Assembly: GCA_963825315.1 (NCBI GenBank)
Contig: CAWGST010000001.1
Location: 2,790,001-2,854,000, forward strand
Length of the DNA stretch: 64,000 bases
Reading direction: 5' to 3'
DNA from: DASRLE01 sp963825315
GTDB lineage: Bacteria; Verrucomicrobiota; Verrucomicrobiia; Limisphaerales; Palsa-1400
Every line of letters begins with the position of its first letter. Position 1 is the first letter of the stretch. The position numbers and the translations under genes were made by a program. Below, piece after piece: positions 27,491-35,780 of the stretch. The notes under the pieces were generated by a model, which made no database searches, was not told the DNA's origin, and worked only from the letters and a program-made list of their open reading frames with translations.

Positions 27491-28126
27491 ATGAAATATT
27501 TACGCAATAATATTCGGAATTGTTCGTCTCTTTTTGCGCTCGCCCTAATCGGCCCCCTGCTGGCCGGTTGTTGGAGCCAGGGCCCGGAAAAAGATTCGCA
27601 TGTGGCAACGGCTCAATCAACCAATGACTCAAACCGCTTGCGGTTTGACCCGTTGCGCGTAGGGGACACCATCAGAGTGGATTTCTCGGGCACGCCCACC
27701 CCAATTCCCTTCATCCAAACCGAAATCAAAGGCGATGGCACAGTTCGTCTTGATTTCATCGGGGACGTTCATGCCGACGGAAAGACGCCCGGCGAACTGG
27801 AGAAGACCATTCAGATGAATTATGTCCCTGCCTACTACACACACTTGAATGTGAGCGTCACGCCGGTGGCGCGCTTCTTTTACGTGGAAGGCGAGGTCAA
27901 CCCGGGAATGGGCGGGAAGCAACTCTACACCGGCCAGATCACAGTGACCCGCGCCATTGCGGCCGCGGGTGATTTCAGTCCTTTCGCCGATAAAAGGCGA
28001 GTCAGGCTTTACCGGGTCGATGGCTCCATCAAGATCGTCAACTGTATCAAGGCGCTGGATGATCCGAAGTTGGATTTGTTCGTTTATCCCGGCGATAAAA
28101 TTGTGATCAAGCGCAGGCTCTGGTAA
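27491..28126 (+). CDS. Wza-like polysaccharide export lipoprotein
   Basis: A 211-residue protein with a lipoprotein signal (LALIGPLLAGC). The polysaccharide-export (SLBB-associated) domain begins at LRVGDTIRVDFSG and continues through IKGDGTVRLDFIGDVHADGK; a soluble ligand-binding beta-grasp-like repeat follows (YVEGEVNPGMGGKQLYTGQI). It is shorter than E. coli Wza (379 residues), with only one such repeat, so it may be a periplasmic or outer-membrane collar that works with the separate barrel protein encoded upstream. It directly abuts the FHA gene. Confidence 0.88.
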   Translation: MKYLRNNIRNCSSLFALALIGPLLAGCWSQGPEKDSHVATAQSTNDSNRLRFDPLRVGDTIRVDFSGTPTPIPFIQTEIKGDGTVRLDFIGDVHADGKTPGELEKTIQMNYVPAYYTHLNVSVTPVARFFYVEGEVNPGMGGKQLYTGQITVTRAIAAAGDFSPFADKRRVRLYRVDGSIKIVNCIKALDDPKLDLFVYPGDKIVIKRRLW

Positions 28127-28513
28127 ATGGTCCAACTCCAAATCCTCTCCGGCAGGAGAGCGGGCGCGAAATTTGACGCTTCCAGCCTGCCCATTACCGT
28201 CGGGCGTTCGGAGCAGTCGGATGTTCCTTTGGAGGAACCGGGGGTTTGGCCCTGTCACTGCAAAATCCACTGGCGGCAGGAGGGCCTGCTCCTCGAGGTC
28301 CAACCCGGCGCGCTGGCCAGCGTTAACGGTGTGCCGATGCCGCGCGCCCTCTTGCGCAATGGCGACATGATTACCCTGGGCGGCGTGACCCTGCGCTTCA
28401 GCTTAAGCCCCATCCAACAGTCCAGCGCGGCGTTGAGAGAATGGCTGACCTGGATTGCGCTGGGCGCATTGTGCCTGGGCCAGGTGGCGGCCATCTACTG
28501 GCTGAATCGTTGA
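28127..28513 (+). CDS. FHA-domain protein with C-terminal membrane anchor
   Basis: A 128-residue protein. Residues 1-95 form an FHA domain (LPITVGRSEQSDVPLEE; CHCKIHW; NGVPMP; LRNGDMITLGGVTLRF), which binds phosphothreonine. Residues 105-125 are a single membrane helix (LTWIALGALCLGQVAAIYWL). It starts on the base after the wza stop, so it belongs to that operon. A link between phospho-signalling and the export machine is inferred. It converges with purH and the stops are adjacent. Confidence 0.8.
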   Translation: MVQLQILSGRRAGAKFDASSLPITVGRSEQSDVPLEEPGVWPCHCKIHWRQEGLLLEVQPGALASVNGVPMPRALLRNGDMITLGGVTLRFSLSPIQQSSAALREWLTWIALGALCLGQVAAIYWLNR

Positions 28514-30097
28514 TCAATGGCGAAAATGACGCGTGCCCGTGAAAACCATGGCCATGTTGCGCTCGTCGGCCGCCGCAATTACTTCGGCATCGCGCACCGA
28601 GCCTCCCGGTTGGATGGCTGCGGTTGCGCCGGCTTCGGCCGCGGCCGCCAGCCCGTCGGCAAAAGGGAAGAAGGCATCGCTGCACACGGCGCTGCCGCGC
28701 AGTGAGAGTTTGGACTCGCGGGCTTTCCAAACAGCGATCTTGCTGGCGTCCACCCGGCTCATTTGGCCGGCGCCAATGCCCAGCGTGCGGTCGGAGGCGG
28801 CATAGACGATGGCATTCGACTTGACGTGTTTGACGATGGTCCAGCCGAAATGCATGGCTTGCCGTTCCTCTTCCGTTGGGTGGCGTTGGGTCACCACCCG
28901 CCATTCCGCGGCGGAAACCGTTTTTGTGTCGCGGTCTTGGAGCAGGAACGATTCCGCCCCAACGTCGCGCAGTTCAGCCGAACCGTCGCCGCCCGGCCAT
29001 TGCAGCACTTTCATCAGGCGCAGATTCTTCTTGCGCCGCAACAGGCCGAGCGCCTCCGCCGCAAAATCAGGCGCGACAATGACCTCGCTGAAAATCTCCG
29101 TCAGGGCTTCGGCGCAGGGCAAATCAAGCGGGCGATTGACCACGATGATCCCGCCAAAGGGGGCTTGTTTGTCGGTCGCAAAAGCCTTTTCCCAGGCTTC
29201 CCGAAGTGTTTTGCCCCGTCCCGCCCCGCAGGGATTGGAGTGTTTGAGGATGGCCAAAGTCGGCGCGGCTTCCGCGAATTCCGCGGCCAGAGCGGCGGCG
29301 GCGGTCAAGTCCAGGATGTTGTTGTAGGACAATTCCCTGCCATGCAATTGCCGGAAATAATCTCCGAAGCGGCCGTAGAGAGCGGCGCGTTGATGTGGAT
29401 TCTCGCCGTAGCGCAAAGTCTGCGCGCGGCGCAAGTTCAACTGAATGCTCGCGGGCCAGGGGTCGCTGGCTTTGCGCGGCGCCGCCGGTGAGCCGGCGCC
29501 GGGGATGCCAAATGTTTTGGAGAGGTAGCCGGCAATCTGCGCGTCGTACGCAGCGGTGCCGGCAAAGACGCCCGCAGCCAGCCGGCGGCGCAGGTCCGGC
29601 GTGGTCTGGCCGGCGGCCGCAATCTGGCCGGCGACCTCGGCGTAATCCGCCGGGTCCATGACAACGGTCACGCTTTCATGATTCTTGGCCGCGCTGCGCA
29701 GCATCGAAGGCCCGCCAATATCGATATTCTCGATGGCCCCGGCCAAAGTGACGTCGGGCCGGGCGATGGTCTGGGCGAAAGGATAGAGATTGACCACCAC
29801 CAGGTCGATGGGCTTGATGTCATGTTTGCGGGCGGCCGCTTCATGTTCTTCGTTGCCGCGCAAATAGAGCAGGCCGCCATGGATTTTTGGATGCAACGTT
29901 TTGACCCGCCCATCCAGCATCTCGGGGAAGCCGGTGTAGGCGCTTAAATCGCTGACGATAATGCCCTGTTCGCGCAGCGCCCTGGCTGTGCCGCCGGTCG
30001 AGATGATTTCAATCCCGGCCGTTGCCAGGGCTTGCGCAAAAGGGATAAGCCCGGTCTTGTCGAAAACGGAGAGCAAGGCACGTTGAATTTTCGCCAT
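28514..30097 (-). CDS. purH: Bifunctional AICAR formyltransferase / IMP cyclohydrolase PurH
   Basis: Catalyses the last two steps of IMP synthesis. The 527-residue length is normal. The N-terminal MGS-type cyclohydrolase domain (residues 1-190) has SVFDKTGL, ISTGGTARAL, and DGRVKTLHPKIHGG. The C-terminal formyltransferase domain has LRYGENPHQRAALY, the catalytic Lys-His in LKHSNPCGAG, and AFGGIIVVN. No other purine gene is nearby. The start ATG 30097 is followed by the expected AKIQRALLSVFDKTG. Confidence 0.96.
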   Translation of the reverse strand: MAKIQRALLSVFDKTGLIPFAQALATAGIEIISTGGTARALREQGIIVSDLSAYTGFPEMLDGRVKTLHPKIHGGLLYLRGNEEHEAAARKHDIKPIDLVVVNLYPFAQTIARPDVTLAGAIENIDIGGPSMLRSAAKNHESVTVVMDPADYAEVAGQIAAAGQTTPDLRRRLAAGVFAGTAAYDAQIAGYLSKTFGIPGAGSPAAPRKASDPWPASIQLNLRRAQTLRYGENPHQRAALYGRFGDYFRQLHGRELSYNNILDLTAAAALAAEFAEAAPTLAILKHSNPCGAGRGKTLREAWEKAFATDKQAPFGGIIVVNRPLDLPCAEALTEIFSEVIVAPDFAAEALGLLRRKKNLRLMKVLQWPGGDGSAELRDVGAESFLLQDRDTKTVSAAEWRVVTQRHPTEEERQAMHFGWTIVKHVKSNAIVYAASDRTLGIGAGQMSRVDASKIAVWKARESKLSLRGSAVCSDAFFPFADGLAAAAEAGATAAIQPGGSVRDAEVIAAADERNMAMVFTGTRHFRH

Positions 30098-30240
30098 AGA
30101 ACTCGCATCAATCTTCCAGAAGGCGCGGAGGAGTCAACCTGATTTGCAGGGCAAACGCATCTAAAACTGATCTGCCGCGAAAAAGCAAGAAACGCAAGAT
30201 ATGGATGATAGGTCCAAAAAATCGGCAACATCGGCTACAT

Positions 30241-30370
30241 CGTTGATAGTCAACGACTTAAGTGGCAACAAAATCGGCAACAGACCAGCAACAAGCCCGT
30301 TACATTAACGATAACGTCGGCTTGGTCCTGGCATTGACACTGGCGCATTTGTGGGTGGACAGAGCGGGCG
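30241..30370 (+). repeat. Dispersed intergenic repeat, copy 1
   Basis: CGTTGATAGTCAACGACTTA (30241) and, further on, GGCTTGGTCCTGGCATTG (30319) with TTTGTGGGTGGACAGAGCGG (30349) recur in the same order at 59765-60019. The repeat lies between purH and RAYT debris. The 30098-30240 stretch holds nothing else that I can identify. Confidence 0.65.
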
Positions 30371-30399
30371 GGGGGCGGTCTAAAGATAAAGTGGCGCGG

Positions 30400-30540
30400 G
30401 CGGCCGGTTGCGGCAAGAAATGACCATGAAGCTCAAACTGGATTGCCAAACGATTAAACATGGGTGCGGCGGGTTTCTTGGCCAACCTGCTGCGCCAAGC
30501 GCGAAGAAAACAAAAATATGCGAATATGCGGGACTGACCC
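30400..30540 (+). pseudogene. Decayed 3' end of a RAYT-type transposase
   Basis: The DNA matches the last 100 bases and downstream flank of the RAYT fragment at 50388-50969: both contain CTGGATTGCCAAACGATTAA and then ATGCGGGACTGACCC. Several small indels break the frame. Only the C-terminal helix region is represented. Confidence 0.6.
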
Positions 30541-30569
30541 GTTTAGACCCGTTTATGACCCGTTTAGAC

Positions 30570-30955
30570 TTGTTAGGCGCTTCCGCTATGTGACGACCTA
30601 AACGCAATATAATCAGCATACGCCTTGTAGCAAAGCACCGGAACCGAGAGCAGTGCTTGCAGGATTATCACCACAAGGTATAGAGCCCTCGAATAAGGAA
30701 ACAGCAAACCGTGAACTACCAACGCAAACACAAATACGAACAGAATCAGCCCGATTAGCAGCCTGATCTTTGGAGGTGGAACTCGCAACCGTGGCTTGAT
30801 GAGTTCGATAATCACCCATGCAGGAATAAAAATGGCTATCCACAGAAGTCTGTGATGCCAGGAAATCCAGAGCAAAAAAAAGAACAGCAAAAAAGACAGC
30901 CAGAAGGCAATTATTTTGGTGCGAATAATGTTCACAGTGTCAAAGCGCCTAACAA
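30570..30955 (-). repeat. Inverted 13-mers bracketing a small gene (possible integron cassette limits)
   Basis: TTGTTAGGCGCTT at 30570-30582 and its complement AAGCGCCTAACAA at 30943-30955 frame the membrane-protein gene. Read on the minus strand, GTTAGGC precedes the start and GCCTAAC contains the stop codon, the arrangement of attC core sites around integron gene cassettes. A complete folded attC is not evident at either side. Confidence 0.45.
30573..30935 (-). CDS. Small membrane protein, unknown function
   Basis: With a GTG start at 30935 the product has 120 residues and three or four hydrophobic helices (IIAFWLSFLLFFFLLWISW; LLWIAIFIPAWVIIELI; LLIGLILFVFVFALVVHGLL; LYLVVIILQALLSVPVLCY). 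No family recognised. The frame is open further upstream, but that part looks like noncoding DNA. A/T content is clearly higher than in the neighbouring chromosomal genes, and the gene is tightly framed by GTTAGGC/GCCTAAC motifs, so it may have arrived as a gene cassette. Confidence 0.55.
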   Translation of the reverse strand: MNIIRTKIIAFWLSFLLFFFLLWISWHHRLLWIAIFIPAWVIIELIKPRLRVPPPKIRLLIGLILFVFVFALVVHGLLFPYSRALYLVVIILQALLSVPVLCYKAYADYIAFRSSHSGSA

Positions 30956-31180
30956 TTAATATGCAACAGGTTGTTCGTATATTGTAGTGGTTAAAAGAAT
31001 GCCGACGAGGCATTGCGCCGGCTTGCGAAAGTTGTTCGACACAAACATCTTGCACTCGCCACGGAGCACACCTGCTTCGCAGGATTGAGACGATATTGCG
31101 ACTCCCTCAAGGGGCTTCCCGTGCATTTGCCAAGCGAACATAAATTCAAGCGTTTTCTGACCTCTCTCCAGCCAGCAAGA

Positions 31181-31921
31181 ATGGTTCCGCCGCCTCCCAA
31201 AATCAAGCTTCTGATGCGATCGGATCACACGATCACGCTCTCGGTCAGGAAGGCGGGCGCGGTGTTTCGATCCGCCCAGCCAACTCCTGCATGCAAGTTC
31301 GATAAGTTCATTCCCTCGTTTAAGCCAGCCAAGCCGCCATCATTTATCGTGAGCGATCTCATTACCAGTTTCGCTCAGACCGATCTATTCCTGTTTACCG
31401 GGTCTGAAACGACTATCAATCTGAACTCCGGCCTTTACGACATCACCGCCTACGGCGCTCAGGGCGGCATCGGCTACTATGAGACCGGCGGACTGGGAGC
31501 CGAGATCAGTGGCGAATTTAACTTCTCAACATCCACGACACTCCTCCTGCTGGTCGGCGGCGCTGGCGGCAGCTACAACAGCTACTACAGCAGCGGCGGC
31601 GGCGGCAGCAGCTTCTTGAACGGCGGTGGCGGCGGCGTTGGCTGAGGCGGCGGCAACGGCGGCTACGGTGGCGGCGGCGGCGGCACCTACGCCGGCGGCG
31701 GTGGTGGCGGCGGCGGCGGCTACAGCGGCGGCGGTGGCGGCGGTTCCATTATTGACTCATCTGCAATAAATGTTCTCGCCGAGGTTTCCGGCGTCGCCAG
31801 CCCCGACGACTCACAAAATGGCGAGATTATTATTACCGAAGAAGTCCCCGAACCCACCACTTTGGCCTTGGCCAGTTTAGGCGGGTTATTCCTGAGGTTG
31901 TTCCGTGGCCAGCGGAAGTAA
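31181..31921 (+). pseudogene. Glycine-rich PEP-CTERM protein with in-frame TGA and no signal peptide
   Basis: From about 31340 the frame encodes a glycine-rich surface-type protein (TTINLNSGLYDITAYGAQGG; VGGAGGSYNSYYSSGGGG). A TGA at 31643 interrupts a Gly-rich tract. The same frame then continues with more Gly/Tyr repeats and a PEP-CTERM sorting signal (VPEPTTLALASLGGLFLRLF, then RGQRK) to the stop at 31919. PEP-CTERM proteins need an N-terminal signal peptide for export; none is seen, and the upstream 60 residues look unrelated, so the true 5' end seems lost. TGG to TGA is a simple explanation of the stop. An exosortase gene is not in this window. Confidence 0.65.
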
Positions 31922-32581
31922 GCCATTGGTTTTCCATTGCCCCGCTCTGTGAAACTGGAGCGGGGGTTTTGTTTCTTCAGCGCAGGCGGCGGAAAACGGG
32001 TCAGTTCCGCGCATTACCTTATTATTGATTGACAGATCGCCTTTTCCGGCGCAAATTCGGCAGGATGGCCGTAAACTTTCCCGGTCAGGCTTGCTCCCTG
32101 GGCTTTCCGAAACTTCCTTGCGTTTCCAAACGATTTCAGCGCCGAATCGCTCGCGCTCATGAGCCAGACGCGGGCAATGCGCAATCCCAAATCCCCGGCC
32201 AGGGAATTTTTTGAACCGCGAAAAAATCATTCATTTCCGGGAAGATTTGGCAGGGGAATGTTTGGCAGGGGAATGCGGAGAAGAATTTGCAGTCTTGGCA
32301 GCATGCGGCAACAGAGCTTCCGGCACGCATCCGACGGAGCCAGCAATCCACCTTAAAAGTAAAGTCTTTGCAGTCGGCCACCAACCGCCGTGGAAGGTCG
32401 TATATCAACGACGAGTTTCAGGCGCGCGCCCGAATCATTAGCGATATGCTCAAGAGTTCACTCAAAGGGTGAAAACTTCGGAGGCACGAGTTCCGCCGGC
32501 GGGACGCCGACGGATGCGACCGAGACGGTCGCGCTCCCAAAAAGTCGCCAAGGATTGGGGTAAGTGTCTGCAAACATTAAA
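31922..32581. other. Intergenic repeat-rich region before rsmB
   Basis: No gene supported. It contains GGCAGGGGAATG-type units (32250-32280), similar to a stretch at 50118-50150, and a segment at 32480-32560 of a type often found dispersed in this kind of genome. Short open frames show no recognisable domain. Confidence 0.4.
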
Positions 32582-33889
32582 TCAGGACACACCTGATTTG
32601 CGCAGTCGCGCCACGTACGCTCCATCCACGCCCTCGGCGAAGGGCAGCAGTTGGCGCTGGCGCTCCAGCTTGAAATCGGCGTGACCCTCCAGAAAATCCC
32701 GCGCCACGGCTTCATTCTCCTCGGGTTCAAGGCTGCATGTGCTGTAAACCAGCGTGCCGCCCGCCTTGAGTTGCGGGGCCGCCTCTTTCAGCAGCGCCTG
32801 CTGCCCCTGGCGCAGCCTTTCCAGTTCCCCGGACTTGATCCTCCAGCGCAAATCAACCCGGCGCCGCATGACGCCCGTATTGGAACAGGGGGCATCCACC
32901 AAAATCCGGTCGAAGGGCGGCGGCGGGCTGGAGTCCTGGAACTCCACGCACGTAATGCCGAGGCGGACGCAATTCTCCCGCGCCATTTTGAGCCGCTCCG
33001 GTTGGTTGTCCCGGGCCGCGATGCGTCCGCGATTCTGCATGCGCTGGGCGATATAAGCGGTCTTTCCTCCGGGCGCCGCGCAGAGGTCGAGAATGTTCTC
33101 GCCGGGCCGGGCATCCAATTCGTTCACCGCCAGAAGCGTGCCGGGGTCTTGCACGTAAAAAAAGCCGCGTTGGAAACTATCGCACTGGGACAGGGGAGGG
33201 TGCGATTTCAATTCGAACATCAGATTCCCGCCTGTCCAATCCCATTGCCGCTCCAGGAAGTCCACTCCTTCCTGCCGCCAGGCCGCGGCCAGGGCGGCGG
33301 AATCTGTTTTCAAAAGATTGAGCCGGGCGTAAATGGGCGGAGGAGTGTTGTTCCACTCCAGCAATTGGGCCGTCCTGGCGGCGCCCCAGCGCGCCTGCCA
33401 TCGTTCGACCAGCCAGGCGGGGTGGGAATATCCCAGCGCGGGGTCGGTTTGCTTCAAATTCTCCAGTTGCAGGACCGTGGCCTCGCGTTCGCGCGTGTAA
33501 GCGCGCAAGACCGCATTCAGAAAACCGGCTTGCGCGCCAAACCCCAACTGCTTGCCCAACTCGACCGTTTCATGAACCGCCGCGTGGTTGGGGATGCGTT
33601 GCAGCCAGAACAACTGGTAAAGTCCAAGATGAAGCAGCAGGCGCAAGGCCGCGTTCTGCGGCCGATTCCCGGTTTTGCGGGCGATCAGCCAATCCAGCGT
33701 CGTTTGCCAGCGCACTATCCCATAGACCAATTCCTGGCATAAGGCCCGGTCCGGCGGCGTCAGCACGCGCCCGGCCAGCTCATTTTCCAGCAGCTTCTCC
33801 ACGTATTCGCCGCTGTCGCCGCGCCGCCTCAAAACGCGCATGGCAATTTCTCTTGGTTTTTCACCGTTCACGACATAATAATGATGCAA
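32582..33889 (-). CDS. rsmB: 16S rRNA (cytosine-967-C5)-methyltransferase RsmB
   Basis: Methylates C967 of 16S rRNA using S-adenosylmethionine. The 435-residue protein has the NusB-like RNA-binding domain at the N terminus (about 15-150) and a Rossmann methyltransferase domain with FYVQDPGTLLAV, LDLCAAPGGKTAYIAQ, the catalytic-site VDAPCSNTGVMRR, and STCSLEPEEN containing the second Cys. The start may be ATG 33889 or a GTG a few codons inside. It is divergent from, and at the 5' end overlaps the leader of, the GreA-like gene. Confidence 0.94.
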   Translation of the reverse strand: MHHYYVVNGEKPREIAMRVLRRRGDSGEYVEKLLENELAGRVLTPPDRALCQELVYGIVRWQTTLDWLIARKTGNRPQNAALRLLLHLGLYQLFWLQRIPNHAAVHETVELGKQLGFGAQAGFLNAVLRAYTREREATVLQLENLKQTDPALGYSHPAWLVERWQARWGAARTAQLLEWNNTPPPIYARLNLLKTDSAALAAAWRQEGVDFLERQWDWTGGNLMFELKSHPPLSQCDSFQRGFFYVQDPGTLLAVNELDARPGENILDLCAAPGGKTAYIAQRMQNRGRIAARDNQPERLKMARENCVRLGITCVEFQDSSPPPPFDRILVDAPCSNTGVMRRRVDLRWRIKSGELERLRQGQQALLKEAAPQLKAGGTLVYSTCSLEPEENEAVARDFLEGHADFKLERQRQLLPFAEGVDGAYVARLRKSGVS

Positions 33890-33915
33890 CCGTTATGGGA
33901 CGCGAGAATATATCC

Positions 33916-35772
33916 ATGAAAGAAGAGTTTGAGAAATTGGCCGCAACCGGCAAGCTCACCCGTCAAAACGTGGATGCCTTGGTGGCCCTGACAGAGAGCG
34001 GTTACTGTTATCATCGCAGTTGGGGTTTTGGAAAGATTACAACCGTGGATGCCGTTTTCTCCCGGTTCGTCATTGATTTTCAATCCAAGCCCGCCCACAC
34101 CATGGACCTGGCCTTCGCCGCCGAATCCCTCAAACCCATTTCCAGCGATCACATCTACGCCCGCAAAGTTTCGGATATCGAAGCCCTGCGGCAAATGGCC
34201 GCCTTGCGCCATCTGGACTTGATCAAATTGGTGCTGCAAAGCTTCGGCGGCCGCGCCACGGTGGATCAAATCCAGCAGACGCTGGTGCCGGAGGTCATCG
34301 AAGACGACTGGAAAAAGTGGTGGGAAGCCGCCAAACGCGAACTGAAGAAGAACGGCCATTTCCAAGTGCCTCTGAAAAAGTCCGAACCCATTGTCTATCA
34401 GGCCAGGGAAGTTTCATTGCAAACCCGTTTCCTGGCGGAATTCCGCGCCGCCAAAGGATTGAAAGCCCGCTTGACTGTGGCGCATGAGATTCTGAAAAGC
34501 TTGTCCGACTTGGACGACAAAAACGCCGCGGCCAAAGAAGTGATTCTGGCGCTGAACACGGAAATTGCCACCCATCAACGCACCCAGCCGGCGGTGGCGC
34601 TGGAGGCCATCTTTGTGCGCGATGAGATGCGCCAGGCCACCGCGGCGCCGCCGGTTGAGGGCGAATTGTCCGCCCGCACCCTCTGGCTCCAGGAAAGCGC
34701 AAAAGTGGGCGCCGTTCTGGAGCAGATCCCCGCGGCCAAACATCGCCGCGCTTTGCAATCTTTCAAGGACGCCAATCCGGAACGCTGGCCCGACGCCCTG
34801 CTCGCCTCCCTCAACCACGTCTCGGCCAAGCTGGCGGGCGAAGTGGCCCACGCCCTCATTTCCGGGGGAAAACTCGACGGCTTGAAGGAACTCCTCGCCC
34901 GCCTCATCAGCCAGCACCAAGCCGGCAGCGATTTGTTGCTCTGGCTCGCCAAAGAACGTTCCGACTCCTTCGCCGACATCCTCGGCCCCGAAGTCTTCCG
35001 CGCCATGCTCACCGCCATGGAGCGCGACCAGTTCAACGAAAAGCGTTCCAACAAACTGCGCGATTTCATCCTGGCCGATCAAACCCTCCTGGTCGAATTG
35101 ATCGGCTCCGCCGACTTGGAAGTCATCAAGGACCTGACCCGCGCCCTGCAACTTTCCCCTTGTTTTGACGACATGGACAAACGCTCGCTGCTGGCCCGCA
35201 TCGTCAAAAGCTATCCCGCCGTGCAAACCATGATTTCCGGCGATCAAACCAGGCAGGAAACCGCTTTTCTCGTTTCCTGGGAAAGCCTGGAGCGGCGCAA
35301 AAATGAATACGCCGAACTGGTGCAAAAAGCCATCCCGGCCAATTCCAGGGAAATTGCCCTGGCCCGCAGCTTTGGCGACTTGCGCGAAAACCACGAATAC
35401 AAAGCCGCCAAGGAAATGCAAAAAATCCTCATGCGCCGCAAAAGCGAATTGGAGGCCCAATTGGTTCGCGCCCGCGGCAGCGATTTTGCCAATCCCCGCA
35501 CCGATGTCGTGAGCATTGGGACACGGGTCGCGGTGGCGGATTTGGATCACCAGCATGCCGAACACTTTACCATTCTCGGAGCGTGGGACTCCGATCCGGA
35601 AAAGGGCGTCATCAGCTACCTGACGCCCGTGGGTCAATCCCTCCTCAACCACAAGACCGGCGACGAAGTGGAAGTGCCCGTCGAGGGTGGGAAGAAACGC
35701 TACCGCATTGACGCCATCACGCCCTGCAAAACGCCCGCGCCCGAAGCACCCCCGCCGCCGGCGGCGCCATGA
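33916..35772 (+). CDS. GreA/GreB-family protein with very long N-terminal extension
   Basis: The last 150 residues match GreA-type transcript cleavage factors: the coiled-coil region FGDLRENHEYKAAKEMQKIL carries the acidic tip, and the C-terminal FKBP-like domain has GTRVAVAD, ISYLTPVGQSLL and GDEVEVPVEGGK. The preceding 460 or so residues are helical, with a start (GYCYHRSWGFGKITTVDAVF) that resembles an SH3-like or CarD-like beta unit. GreA normally has 158 residues. Such long forms occur in Verrucomicrobiota and Planctomycetota. ATG 33916 is preferred; ATG 33895 is possible. Confidence 0.85.
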   Translation: MKEEFEKLAATGKLTRQNVDALVALTESGYCYHRSWGFGKITTVDAVFSRFVIDFQSKPAHTMDLAFAAESLKPISSDHIYARKVSDIEALRQMAALRHLDLIKLVLQSFGGRATVDQIQQTLVPEVIEDDWKKWWEAAKRELKKNGHFQVPLKKSEPIVYQAREVSLQTRFLAEFRAAKGLKARLTVAHEILKSLSDLDDKNAAAKEVILALNTEIATHQRTQPAVALEAIFVRDEMRQATAAPPVEGELSARTLWLQESAKVGAVLEQIPAAKHRRALQSFKDANPERWPDALLASLNHVSAKLAGEVAHALISGGKLDGLKELLARLISQHQAGSDLLLWLAKERSDSFADILGPEVFRAMLTAMERDQFNEKRSNKLRDFILADQTLLVELIGSADLEVIKDLTRALQLSPCFDDMDKRSLLARIVKSYPAVQTMISGDQTRQETAFLVSWESLERRKNEYAELVQKAIPANSREIALARSFGDLRENHEYKAAKEMQKILMRRKSELEAQLVRARGSDFANPRTDVVSIGTRVAVADLDHQHAEHFTILGAWDSDPEKGVISYLTPVGQSLLNHKTGDEVEVPVEGGKKRYRIDAITPCKTPAPEAPPPPAAP

Positions 35773-35780
35773 GTCTGTTG

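Noticed and set aside
31643..31645. TGA as a selenocysteine codon in the glycine-rich gene
   Set aside because: The context is a simple Gly-rich repeat with no redox motif, no SECIS-like hairpin directly follows, and the gene also lacks a signal peptide, so decay is more likely.
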